Positions 1-7,824 of a stretch of DNA of 47,124 nucleotides are shown here, one piece after another. The stretch's first letter is position 1, and each line of letters opens with the position of its first letter. Position numbers and translations under genes: made by a program. The notes under the pieces are model-generated. The model was not told the DNA's origin and did no database searches. It saw only the letters and a program-made list of their open reading frames with translations. The stretch comes from Saprospiraceae bacterium (GTDB taxonomy: Bacteria > Bacteroidota > Bacteroidia > Chitinophagales > Saprospiraceae), in NCBI GenBank assembly GCA_021739645.1, contig JAIPBL010000049.1:1-47124 (forward strand). Direction: 5' to 3'.

Positions 1-54
1 ATTTATTGGGCTGGCCGTTTATCAGTATCGGTCTGCCCAATAAATTGGGCGGCC
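1..54. repeat. Inverted repeat downstream of the aldolase gene
   Basis: An 11-base arm at 1-11 (ATTTATTGGGC) is perfectly complementary to 35-45, with a 23-base loop. The motif ATTGGGC plus GGCC occurs again in direct orientation at 5-16 and 44-54. It lies just past the aldolase stop codon, so it may act as a transcript-end hairpin. The window edge prevents seeing the full element. Confidence 0.5.
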
Positions 55-58
55 ACAA

Positions 59-1144
59 TTAAGCATTCCGGTTGATGCAGTTCAAGTCCTCAAAGGCCGT
101 TTTAAGACGGCTGACAAAAGACTCTTCGCCTTTGCGCAGCCAAACCCTTGGGTCGTAGTATTTTTTGTTTGGCTTATCATCGCCTTCTGGATTTCCAATC
201 TGCCCTTGAAGGTAGCCTTTTTTGGCTTCGTAATAATCCTTGACACCTTCCCAGTAAGCCCACTGCATGTCAGTATCAATGTTCATTTTGATGGCACCGT
301 AGCTGATGGCTTCCCGGATATCTTCCCGGCTCGAGCCGCTGCCTCCATGGAAAACGAAGTTGATAGGCTGCTCCCGACTCGTTTTGAATTTCTCCCGAAC
401 ATAGTCCTGCGAGTTTTTCAAAATGATGGGTTGGAGTTTCACATTGCCGGGTTTGTACACGCCGTGGACGTTGCCGAAGGCAGCGGCAATGGTGAAACGA
501 GGGCTGACTTTGAGCAATTCCTCGTAAGCGTAGGACACCTCTGATGGCTGGGTGTAAAGTTTGGAGCTGTCAACATCGCTGTTGTCAACGCCATCTTCCT
601 CACCGCCGGTCACACCGAGTTCGATTTCGAGGGTCATGCCGATTTTGTCCATGCGTTTGAGGTACTCCACACAGATTTCAATGTTCTCTTCGATGGGTTC
701 TTCGCTCAAGTCGAGCATGTGCGAGCTGTAAAGCGGAAAGCCACGCTCGGCATGAAATTTTTCACCCGCAGTGAGCAGGCCGTCAATCCAAGGGAGCAGT
801 TTTTTAGCGCAGTGGTCGGTGTGCAACACCACTGGCACGCCGTAAGCCTTGGCCATGGTGTGTACGTGCATGGCGCCTGAGATACCGCCCATGATGGCAG
901 CGCTTTGGCCTTCGTTGCTGAGGCTTTTGCCTGCAAAAAATACAGCACCCCCGTTGGAATACTGAATCATGACTGGGGAATTCACCGCCTTGGCTGTTTC
1001 GAGCACGGCGTTGACGGAGTTGGTGCCGATGACGTTCACCGCCGGAAGGGCGTAGTTGTTGTCGTTGGCATGTTGGAGCAGTTCGGTCACTTCGTCGCCG
1101 TGCAGTACGCCGGAACGGAACCTTGTGTTGGATGAAATATTCAT
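59..1144 (-). CDS. fbaA: Class II fructose-bisphosphate aldolase
   Basis: Cytosolic enzyme of glycolysis and gluconeogenesis that reversibly cleaves fructose 1,6-bisphosphate into glyceraldehyde 3-phosphate and dihydroxyacetone phosphate. The 361 residues match the length of the zinc-dependent class IIA (E. coli FbaA-type) enzymes. Visible family features are the catalytic Asp and zinc His in VVLHTDHCAKK (D110, H111), the acidic loop ELGVTGGEEDGVDN (about 176-189), zinc ligands H227 (GNVHGVYKPGNVKL) and H266 (VFHGGSGSS), and the phosphate-binding NIDTDMQWA. The start gives a normal N-terminus (MNISSNTRFR). It is transcribed alone, with a terminator for the neighbouring DUF4252 genes just upstream at 1215-1248. 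The type is clear; it is the class II, metal-dependent form, not the Schiff-base class I form. Confidence 0.97.
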   Translation of the reverse strand: MNISSNTRFRSGVLHGDEVTELLQHANDNNYALPAVNVIGTNSVNAVLETAKAVNSPVMIQYSNGGAVFFAGKSLSNEGQSAAIMGGISGAMHVHTMAKAYGVPVVLHTDHCAKKLLPWIDGLLTAGEKFHAERGFPLYSSHMLDLSEEPIEENIEICVEYLKRMDKIGMTLEIELGVTGGEEDGVDNSDVDSSKLYTQPSEVSYAYEELLKVSPRFTIAAAFGNVHGVYKPGNVKLQPIILKNSQDYVREKFKTSREQPINFVFHGGSGSSREDIREAISYGAIKMNIDTDMQWAYWEGVKDYYEAKKGYLQGQIGNPEGDDKPNKKYYDPRVWLRKGEESFVSRLKTAFEDLNCINRNA

Positions 1145-1214
1145 AAATTCTATTGTTTTAAGTTAAGCGGCTAATGTAGGAAGATTCGCAGTATTCATGA
1201 AACCGACACCAACT

Positions 1215-1248
1215 AAAAAAGGCAGCGCCCGGGTGGACACTGCCTTTT
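1215..1248 (-). terminator. Rho-independent terminator after the DUF4252 pair
   Basis: On the minus strand a 9-bp stem (AAAAGGCAG with CTGCCTTTT; 1217-1225 and 1240-1248) ends in a run of six T. It sits 18 bases past the stop of the DUF4252 gene at 1267-1824, so it closes the sigma factor/DUF4252 operon before the aldolase gene. Confidence 0.8.
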
Positions 1249-1266
1249 GGCTATTATTTTTCAATT

Positions 1267-1824
1267 CTAAAGTACTACGTTAGCAGGTTCTTCTTCTTCC
1301 ACATCGAACAGCGGCGTCAGCTTATCGGGCATTTCTTTGTTCAGCAATTTGCTGAGTTCTTTCAAGCTAAGGTTTGCCTTGGCGGAAATAAAGAACATTT
1401 CGCCGCTCTCGGTGTCGTTGAACACCATCATGATGTTGTGGATGACATCGCCGTATTCTTGCACCATGATTTGCATGTTCATCCCCTCCGACTTTATCAT
1501 GATAAGGTCGTCGAAGCTGTTTTTCAGCAAATCTTGGCGCAGCTGGCTGACCTTTTCAGCAGGAATCGCAACGCCCTCTTCGGAGTACATGAACTTAACT
1601 TTTCCGAAGTGGCGCATCAATCCAAATGCCTCTTTTTCGGTATCTGACTCGGATTTGTTGCGGGCTATTTTGCTCCCCATCCGAATGACCCAACCAGGTA
1701 ATTTGGCGTTTTTGACCCCTTCTTGGTGCTTGTGCTGGCGGTAAAACTTGTTCAGCGGTTTGTTCTGACAAACGATGAACCCCGGCAGTAAAAAAAGCAG
1801 GAATATTAGCAGATTGTTTTTCAT
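1267..1824 (-). CDS. DUF4252 domain protein (distal copy)
   Basis: A secreted or lipid-anchored protein of 185 residues with no assigned biochemical role. The N-terminus is a hydrophobic export signal (LLIFLLFLLPGFIVC). The Cys at residue 19 could be a lipobox cysteine, though the preceding residues (IV) are not ideal. The rest fits the DUF4252 family common in Bacteroidota: an alpha/beta domain with MIMVQEYGDVIHNIMMVF-like strands and a C-terminal helix LKELSKLLNKE. It is the last gene of a four-gene minus-strand run: ECF sigma factor, anti-sigma-like membrane protein, DUF4252, DUF4252. The spacing to the upstream DUF4252 gene is 55 bases. In Bacteroidota this gene order recurs, which suggests an envelope-related output of the sigma factor; that link is inference. 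Confidence 0.8.
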   Translation of the reverse strand: MKNNLLIFLLFLLPGFIVCQNKPLNKFYRQHKHQEGVKNAKLPGWVIRMGSKIARNKSESDTEKEAFGLMRHFGKVKFMYSEEGVAIPAEKVSQLRQDLLKNSFDDLIMIKSEGMNMQIMVQEYGDVIHNIMMVFNDTESGEMFFISAKANLSLKELSKLLNKEMPDKLTPLFDVEEEEPANVVL

Positions 1825-1879
1825 GGCGTTCTGAATGTTTAATGAAAGATGCAGGCACTAAGACTTTACCCCAGTTTCA

Positions 1880-2431
1880 TTAATCTTTCTTTTGTTTGGC
1901 CCCCTTCGCCTCCTTCTTCTCGCCGTCTTCATTGAACGCCTTGGATAACTTGCCAACTTGGCTGATGTCAATGTTTCCGATAAAACTCAGTAGTACAAAG
2001 TCTTCGTCATCGCCACCAACGAGCAGTAGTAGTTCGTTGAGGGTACTGCCGCTGTTGCTATCTTTCACAAGGAATTTTACGTTTTGTTCATTGCCCTCTC
2101 GAACTTCGAGCAAGGTTTCGTAGCCCTTTGTGTTAATAGTAGCAAGGGCTTCCTTGTAAAATTTGGCACCATCCGTATCGGTTGTCAGGATGCGAAGACC
2201 TTTCAGGTCTTTGACCACCGACATGACTGCTTGGGCTTCCTCATCGTCGAGGTCAAGTTCCATTTTGTTAATCATCTGGAACATCTTTCCACTGACGTAA
2301 ACAACGGTAAAGCGCTCGTCATCCACATACTTGGAAAAATACTTCGAGATGGCGTCTTCCTGCGCTTGGGCAGTACTGGAAATTCCTGCGGTGAGGAACA
2401 ATGCGATGAAAAGGATTGACAGGTATTTCAT
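1880..2431 (-). CDS. DUF4252 domain protein (proximal copy)
   Basis: A 183-residue exported protein. A classical signal peptide is visible (MKYLSILFIALFLTAGISS, then AQAQ), without a lipobox cysteine, so it is probably periplasmic. The mature part matches DUF4252: an opening helix (AISKYFSKYVDDERFTVVYV), the strand pattern GLRILTTDTDGAKFYKEAL, and a C-terminal hydrophobic strand VLLSFIGNIDISQVGKLSKAF. The tail is lysine-rich (KKEAKGAKQKKD). It is a diverged paralogue of the next gene downstream. Function is unknown. Position in the operon behind a sigma factor and a presumed anti-sigma factor suggests it is made under the same envelope signal. Confidence 0.82.
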   Translation of the reverse strand: MKYLSILFIALFLTAGISSTAQAQEDAISKYFSKYVDDERFTVVYVSGKMFQMINKMELDLDDEEAQAVMSVVKDLKGLRILTTDTDGAKFYKEALATINTKGYETLLEVREGNEQNVKFLVKDSNSGSTLNELLLLVGGDDEDFVLLSFIGNIDISQVGKLSKAFNEDGEKKEAKGAKQKKD

Positions 2432-2547
2432 TTTTCAAAAATTAAATAGTTAAAAAATCGGGTGATTTCGATGATTTGTTGGATTGCTTAATTATTGGGT
2501 TGTTGCTTGTTTCTCGATAACATTGTAGCAACCCAACAATAAAACAA

Positions 2548-3042
2548 TCAATTAAAGTACTTCCCCACCTTTTCCAATTCCTTCATCTCTTCGCCAGCCC
2601 TTTTTGTGCCTTTGTTGAGTTTGTTGGAAAGGAGTTTGAGGGCTTTCACGGTTTCTTCGTAGGCTATTTTTTCGTCTTTGATTTCATATTTGCTCCAATC
2701 AATACTTGCTTGCTGTGCATGAGTCGAATTGTTTTTTTGTAAAAAAAACATGGCACCCACAAGCACTGCACCAACCGCTGCTATCCGAAGCAAGTGCCGA
2801 GGCCGAGTGTTCATTCGCACGACTTTCGTATCAGGCAAGTCCATTTTCTGGAACAAAGCCTCGTCAAAATCATCTGACAAACCCCTGTCCCGTTCTGTGG
2901 AAAAATGTTGGAACAACGGCTGGAATTCCCGCAGGTCTTCCGCCACGCCCTCCCCACTGTTGAAGTAATCCCGCAGCCGGGCCTCCTCTTCCAGCGAGGT
3001 TTCTCCTTCAAAATATTTTTCGATAAGCGCTTTCATGTTCAC
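2548..3042 (-). CDS. Single-pass membrane protein, probable anti-sigma factor
   Basis: 164 residues with a cytosolic N-terminal half, one membrane helix (about residues 86-102, LLRIAAVGAVLVGAMFFL) and a periplasmic tail of about 60 residues. The N-terminal part (MKALIEKYFEGETSLEEEAR, then LRDYFNSGEG) is a short acidic helical pattern frequent in small proteins next to ECF sigma genes in Bacteroidota, and it lacks a zinc-binding HXXXCXXC motif. It begins 61 bases after the sigma-factor stop, in the same direction, and precedes two DUF4252 genes. The anti-sigma role is inferred from topology and position; no binding residue proves it. The alternative start Met-3 is equally possible. Confidence 0.65.
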   Translation of the reverse strand: MNMKALIEKYFEGETSLEEEARLRDYFNSGEGVAEDLREFQPLFQHFSTERDRGLSDDFDEALFQKMDLPDTKVVRMNTRPRHLLRIAAVGAVLVGAMFFLQKNNSTHAQQASIDWSKYEIKDEKIAYEETVKALKLLSNKLNKGTKRAGEEMKELEKVGKYFN

Positions 3043-3103
3043 TAAATATTTATGTCAAGTACTTGATTATCCTTTTGTTGAAGATTCGGTGATTTGACAC
3101 ACC

Positions 3104-3601
3104 TCATACCTCATGCCTCATACCTTCCCTAACCGCCTTCCTCGCCCGGAACAAGTAAACCTTTACTTGGTCCATTGGCACATTGAGCGTTTCCGCAATT
3201 TCTTGGTAACTCAACCCCTCGATATCTCGAAGCTGCATGATGTCCCGTTGTTTTTCTGGCAGGCGCCCCATCAGGTTACGCACTTGGTCGAAAACATCGT
3301 GTGTTACGGTCTCCTCGTAGGGCGTTGCCGAGTGGTCATGCAGGTCGAACCCAGCTGCCATTGGCACCATCCGCTGGTGCTTGGAGCGCAGTTTGTCAAT
3401 CGAGAGGTTCTTCGTCGCCGTGATGCACCACGCCTCCACGTTGGAGATTTGGGCTATCTGCTGGCGGTTTTTCCAGAGCTTAATGAAGACCTCCTGCACC
3501 ACGTCCTCTGCCTCTGCCGTCTGTCCTACAATGCCAATCGCAAAGCGGAAAAGCCGATTTTTAAATGGCAGAATTAGCGTTTTAAATTCGTGGTGGTTCA
3601 T
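3104..3601 (-). CDS. RNA polymerase ECF-type sigma factor
   Basis: A 165-residue sigma-70 family member of the extracytoplasmic-function class, which directs RNA polymerase to a small regulon. Region 2 is visible at about residues 8-75 (FRFAIGIVGQTAEAEDVVQE, then VFIKLWKN and WCITATKNLSIDKLRS). Region 4 lies at about 110-160 with the helix-turn-helix LSYQEIAETLNVPMDQVKVY followed by LFRARKAVR. Regions 1 and 3 are absent, as expected for ECF factors. It is the first gene of the four-gene operon with a presumed anti-sigma factor and two DUF4252 proteins, which suggests regulation by sequestration and autoregulation. It is divergent from the AAA+ ATPase gene, with 245 bases between. Confidence 0.92.
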   Translation of the reverse strand: MNHHEFKTLILPFKNRLFRFAIGIVGQTAEAEDVVQEVFIKLWKNRQQIAQISNVEAWCITATKNLSIDKLRSKHQRMVPMAAGFDLHDHSATPYEETVTHDVFDQVRNLMGRLPEKQRDIMQLRDIEGLSYQEIAETLNVPMDQVKVYLFRARKAVREGMRHEV

Positions 3602-3846
3602 AAAAATTTCCGAGTTCCAAAGGTCAAGTTTCGAGTAGTTTTATGTTGCTCAAAACTGAATACAAAAGACAGACGATGGGCTTTTGTGGATTGTTACAGG
3701 TAGTATTATTTTTTTGATAAAAAGCTGTTTTGAACTGAAAACCAAATTTACAGCTAAATTAGCCGCAAATCGTTTACAACAGATGGTTCTACCTGTGCAG
3801 GACCACACAATCGTAAATCGTCAGTAATAATTCGTAAATCCTTTTC

Positions 3847-6800
3847 GTGCCGCAAAACATCACCCTGCCGTTTCAGACCATCAAGCTGCGCCTCAACACC
3901 GGCGAGGAACTTGCCTTTCCGCTCTCCGACCCCAACGCCTTTCACCTCGGCACTACGGCCACGCTTCTTTCAGAGAAATTTGCAGAACGGTTTCAAAAAA
4001 AACAGCTCGATAAAGGCAAAATCACCGGATTGCTCGATTTGCTAAAGGACGGCATTTTTGATACAAAAAAAATCACCGTCCCCTTCACCAAAGCTCCAGA
4101 CGGCATCAGCTACCCAGATTTTGTGCTGGAATTCGACTGCATTTTCCAAACTCAGGGAGCCTCGGTCTGGGGCATGATACCCGCCCTCGGCTTGGAGGCG
4201 CTCACCTCGTCGGAGGAGGAACTGGACGTGCACCTGATAGAAGTGGTGCGAATTGAATTTTCTTCGAAAAAAAGGCTGCAAAGCGTCTTCCAAATCATTG
4301 CCGCAAGCTGGTATGAGGGTACTGAGGTGGTCCAGTCCGAAATAAAATTGAAAACTTGGTCGCCAGCAGAATTGGTAGAAAATGAGCGGAACAAGCAGCT
4401 CGAACTTTTGCCGAAGGTGGCAGAAAAAATGGCCGAATCACACCCAGCGGCATTTGGAAGAGAAGAGGAACTGGCGCAAATGGAGCGTATCTTGAAGGGT
4501 CGTTTTAGTCGAAATCTATTACTGGTCGGAGCATCCGGCTCTGGCAAAACGGCACTGGTGCAAGAATTGGTACACCGAAAAAAACAGCTCGAAATCACCT
4601 CGGAAATCTGGGAAACCACTGCCTCAGTGCTCATCAAAGAACTCACGACAGAATCTGGCTGGCAGGACAACACCAGCCTTCTCATCAAGGAATTAACCCT
4701 GAAAGGCGATATCCTTTTCGTGCGAAACCTTTCCGAACTCTTCGAGGTGGGTCGCTACGAGGGCAATGCGGTGAGCATGGCCGAGTACCTCCGAAGTGCG
4801 GTGGGGAGGGGCGAGGTGACGCTGATTGGAGAGTGCACACCGGAGGAAGTATCCCGCATCGAGTTGCGCAGCCCCGGCTACTTGGCCTTCTTCCAAACAG
4901 TGCAGGTGACCGAGCCGAAAGAGGACGTAGAGGGCATTATTTTACAAAAAATAAAAAGCCTCGTCGGGCAGCGGAACGTGACTATAGAGCCAGCCGCCGT
5001 ACAGGAAATCGTGCGCCTGCACCGACGGTTCTCGCCATACAGCGGCATGCCCGGCAAGCCAATCCGCTTCCTCGAAAGCATCCTGCTGGGGCTTGTCGAA
5101 ACACCCATTTCGCCTAAAAAGAAAAAGGAAAAGCTAACCGAGACCACTTCCTCAGTCATCACCGTAGCAAATCCTAAAGCCGCAATTACCCGTGAACTGG
5201 TCTTGAAAGCGTATTGCGAAGAAACCGGCCTGCCTTTGTTTATGGTTGACCCAGCACTGCCAATGGACGTTCCAGCAATTCGTAAAACGTTCAGCAACAA
5301 CGTCTTCGGGCAAGAACGGGCAGTGGCGGCAGTCGTGGACATGCTCGCCACGGTGAAAACCGCCTTGAGCCGCACCGGCAAGCCCATCGCCTCGCTACTC
5401 TTCGCCGGGCCAACGGGCGTTGGCAAAACGGAACTGGCGAAGGTGCTTTCCATTACCATGTTCGGCAGCCGGGATCGGATGCTGCGCTTCGACATGAGCG
5501 AGTACAGCACCCCTTGGTCGGTGATGCGGCTGACTGGCGAAGGATTCTACTCAGAAGGACTACTCACGTCCGCCGTCCGCCGTGACCCATTTTGTGTGTT
5601 GCTTTTTGATGAAATCGAGAAGGCCGACCCCAAGTTCTTTGAGCTTCTGCTGCAAATGCTGAGTGAGGGCCGCCTCTCTGACAGCCGAGGTCGGGCAGTC
5701 AATTTTTGCAGTGCCATTATCATCATGACGACCAATATCGGGGCAGCCAACCTGCATCGGAACCGAATTTCATGGAAAAAAGAATTGGGGGAAAAGGACG
5801 TGACAGCACATTTTACCGCTGCCATTGAACAACATTTCCGGCCTGAATTGTACAACCGGATGGACGCTATCGTCGCCTTTGCACCGCTCGACCAGGCCGC
5901 CGTTCGCTTTGTGGTGGAGCGGGAAATTGATTTGTTCCGAAAGCGGGAGGGCATCCGGTTCCGACACATTGACCTGACCATTGACGAGGCTGTTTTTGAG
6001 TATTTGGCCGAAGTCGGCTATGATGTACGGTTCGGTGCCCGCTACCTCCAACGGACCATCCGGGAGCGGCTCGCCCTACCACTTGCCGAAGCGTTGAACG
6101 AGTACGCCTTCGACGAGCACCTTAGCGTGAAAGTGGCCCTGATGGAGGGCAAAATCAACTTGGAAGTGGATGCTGACCCGCTCGGGTTCGACCTGCTGAT
6201 GGAGCAGTGGGACAAGCTAACGCTGGCCGAAAAAACCTCCCATCAACGCCGCAAGGTGGCGCTGCTGCTCGAAAGCCCGCTTTACCTGCGCTTTGAGAGC
6301 GAAATGGATATGTTGGAGGCAGAAAAAAGTCGGAACGAGGCTGACTTTTTTAAGCACTCGGAGCAATCGAAGCGATACGCTTCGCTCGTCGGGGCGCATA
6401 CTTTTTCAAAAGAAATCTTTGATGAAATCCAAAATTTGGAGGTAGAAATTGCCTTGGCCTGCATGGGACATGGCGACTTTTTGACGGATTTTGGGAGTCG
6501 GCTGGAGGCTTGGGAAGCGTCGTTTTTCCAGTTGCAAGTCAAAATACACAGCTTGGTGTCACCGAAGCGAGACACTTGCTGGATTGGGCTTTATGGTCTC
6601 CACCTTGAAGAGGCCTTGCAGTTTTACCTCTCCCTTTTCAAAGCTAAGAATTTTGAAATCAAGGCCATGGAAACGGTCTGGTTTAGAGAAGGCTACACAG
6701 GTGAAGCGAGCGGCGGAAAGAAAAATGCCGCCAAAGCCAAGGAAAAAAATGCCGCCTATTTTTATCAATCCATCCAAAACCCTGAAGATTTCCGTTTGGC

Positions 6801-7176
6801 TTCCACACCTGCCAAGCCTGGGGATTTGTGCTGTGGTGTGGAAATTGCGGTAAATGGCCCATCGGCATGGCTTTATTTGAAGGAGGAGAAAGGTTTTCAG
6901 CTATGGTCAAATAAGGAGCTGTTGGAGCCATTTCAATTGTTTGTATTAACCGCTTTGGGAAAAATAAAGACACCTGCTGAAATTCATCGGCAAGCATTTT
7001 ATTTGAATGGCAAGGCAAGGCGACAGGTAACTCCGGTTGGGTTTTCCGATTCTAAACTGGAACTGGCCACAAATTTACCGCCAGTTGACAATGTTCCTTT
7101 GTTGGTGGAGAAACTGGATGCGGTTTATAAAAAAGTTCTAACAAGGGCTTTTTTGGACGATGGGCAAGAAGAATAA
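3847..7176 (+). CDS. Clp/Hsp100-like double AAA+ ATPase with PCRF-like C-terminal extension
   Basis: 1109 residues starting at GTG; an in-frame stop 12 bases upstream leaves no earlier start. An N-terminal domain (1-200) is not recognised and lacks Clp N-repeats. AAA module 1 has Walker A GASGSGKT (228-235), but its Walker B position reads ILFVRN (R293 N294 where ILFIDE is expected), and the usual RRF arginine finger is absent, so it probably binds but does not hydrolyse ATP. Module 2 is intact: Walker A GPTGVGKT (521-528), Walker B LLFDE (D588, E589), sensor-1 N630, arginine finger FRPELYNR (R671), sensor-2 GAR (730-732). There is no ClpB-type middle coiled coil. Residues about 800-1109 form an extension whose later part (909-1020) resembles the PCRF domain of class I release factors (GPSAWLYLKEEKG). 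Likely a protein remodeller; the target, perhaps the ribosome, is inferred. Confidence 0.82.
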   Translation: MPQNITLPFQTIKLRLNTGEELAFPLSDPNAFHLGTTATLLSEKFAERFQKKQLDKGKITGLLDLLKDGIFDTKKITVPFTKAPDGISYPDFVLEFDCIFQTQGASVWGMIPALGLEALTSSEEELDVHLIEVVRIEFSSKKRLQSVFQIIAASWYEGTEVVQSEIKLKTWSPAELVENERNKQLELLPKVAEKMAESHPAAFGREEELAQMERILKGRFSRNLLLVGASGSGKTALVQELVHRKKQLEITSEIWETTASVLIKELTTESGWQDNTSLLIKELTLKGDILFVRNLSELFEVGRYEGNAVSMAEYLRSAVGRGEVTLIGECTPEEVSRIELRSPGYLAFFQTVQVTEPKEDVEGIILQKIKSLVGQRNVTIEPAAVQEIVRLHRRFSPYSGMPGKPIRFLESILLGLVETPISPKKKKEKLTETTSSVITVANPKAAITRELVLKAYCEETGLPLFMVDPALPMDVPAIRKTFSNNVFGQERAVAAVVDMLATVKTALSRTGKPIASLLFAGPTGVGKTELAKVLSITMFGSRDRMLRFDMSEYSTPWSVMRLTGEGFYSEGLLTSAVRRDPFCVLLFDEIEKADPKFFELLLQMLSEGRLSDSRGRAVNFCSAIIIMTTNIGAANLHRNRISWKKELGEKDVTAHFTAAIEQHFRPELYNRMDAIVAFAPLDQAAVRFVVEREIDLFRKREGIRFRHIDLTIDEAVFEYLAEVGYDVRFGARYLQRTIRERLALPLAEALNEYAFDEHLSVKVALMEGKINLEVDADPLGFDLLMEQWDKLTLAEKTSHQRRKVALLLESPLYLRFESEMDMLEAEKSRNEADFFKHSEQSKRYASLVGAHTFSKEIFDEIQNLEVEIALACMGHGDFLTDFGSRLEAWEASFFQLQVKIHSLVSPKRDTCWIGLYGLHLEEALQFYLSLFKAKNFEIKAMETVWFREGYTGEASGGKKNAAKAKEKNAAYFYQSIQNPEDFRLASTPAKPGDLCCGVEIAVNGPSAWLYLKEEKGFQLWSNKELLEPFQLFVLTALGKIKTPAEIHRQAFYLNGKARRQVTPVGFSDSKLELATNLPPVDNVPLLVEKLDAVYKKVLTRAFLDDGQEE

Positions 7177-7485
7177 TTGGCTAAGCCAAAATCAAAAAAA
7201 ATATTAAGCCAAAATCAAAAAAAGGTAAACCGATAGTTGTTCATTTTTTTAAAAAGGATTACCTTTCCCGTATTAAAATAGCCAGAAAATTGGAGCAGCA
7301 AAATCCTTTTTTTAGGCTGTCAAAAAGTTCTTTTCTTACTGATTCCTTTCAACTAAAAACGACCCGATTGGGTATCGGTGCGGTGAAAAGGTTGTTCACA
7401 GTTCTACCTCACACTTTGAATTCCGCTGCTGTGAGCGACCAAAACCCAACGACAGTCAACCGGGCGTACATTAAAAAATTGATTT
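7177..7485. other. Gene-free spacer with a 23-bp tandem duplication
   Basis: No convincing gene lies here. A unit beginning TAAGCCAAAATCAAAAAAA is present twice in tandem (7182-7201 and 7205-7223) directly after the AAA+ ATPase stop codon. The rest is AT-rich. A 90-codon open frame at 7290-7562 overlaps the HTH gene in another frame and has no family resemblance. The stretch probably contains the promoter of the HTH gene, but no clear TAnnTTTG box was seen. Confidence 0.5.
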
Positions 7486-7752
7486 ATGAACCTAACTTTC
7501 AAAGAGTTGAGAGACTTAAAGCATTCACTGCCCACGGGCAGCATCTCCCGTATTGCTTCTGAATTGAATATTGACGAACAAACGGTTCGCAATTATTTTG
7601 GAGCGCAGAAGTACAATGAGGGTGAAATCGCAGACATCCAAGTCGAACCAGGGCCAGATGGCGGCATCGTTCATATTGAAGACACAAGAATTCTTGATTT
7701 GGCAAAACAAATCATTGAGGCTTCCAACCAACACCCAACTAGTTCAAACTAA
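7486..7752 (+). CDS. Small helix-turn-helix DNA-binding protein
   Basis: 88 residues. The N-terminal half is a compact helix-turn-helix: FKELRDLKHSLPTGSISRIA followed by SELNIDEQTVRNYFG, the pattern of a transposase- or Xre-like three-helix DNA reader. The C-terminal half is short: a beta-like stretch (IQVEPGPDGGIVHIED) and a helix (RILDLAKQIIEA). Proteins of this size and layout are widespread as uncharacterised DNA-binding proteins in Bacteroidota. The role is unknown; a transcriptional or nucleoid function is inferred. It stands alone, with a bidirectional terminator at 7781-7811 separating it from the convergent methyltransferase gene. Confidence 0.8.
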   Translation: MNLTFKELRDLKHSLPTGSISRIASELNIDEQTVRNYFGAQKYNEGEIADIQVEPGPDGGIVHIEDTRILDLAKQIIEASNQHPTSSN

Positions 7753-7780
7753 AAATCAGTCCTATTAAGTTAACCTTACA

Positions 7781-7811
7781 AAAAAGGGCGGAATGGTATT
7801 CCGCCCTTTTT
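7781..7811. terminator. Bidirectional terminator between convergent genes
   Basis: Perfect 14-bp stem: AAAAAGGGCGGAAT, loop GGT, then the exact complement ending TTTTT. The stem gives a U-tract in both directions, serving the HTH gene (plus strand, stop at 7752) and the methyltransferase gene (minus strand, stop at 7825). Confidence 0.92.
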
Positions 7812-7824
7812 CTGTTTATAGCTG

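Noticed and set aside
7290-7562. 90-codon plus-strand open frame
   Set aside because: It overlaps the better-supported HTH gene in another frame and has no recognisable composition or family.
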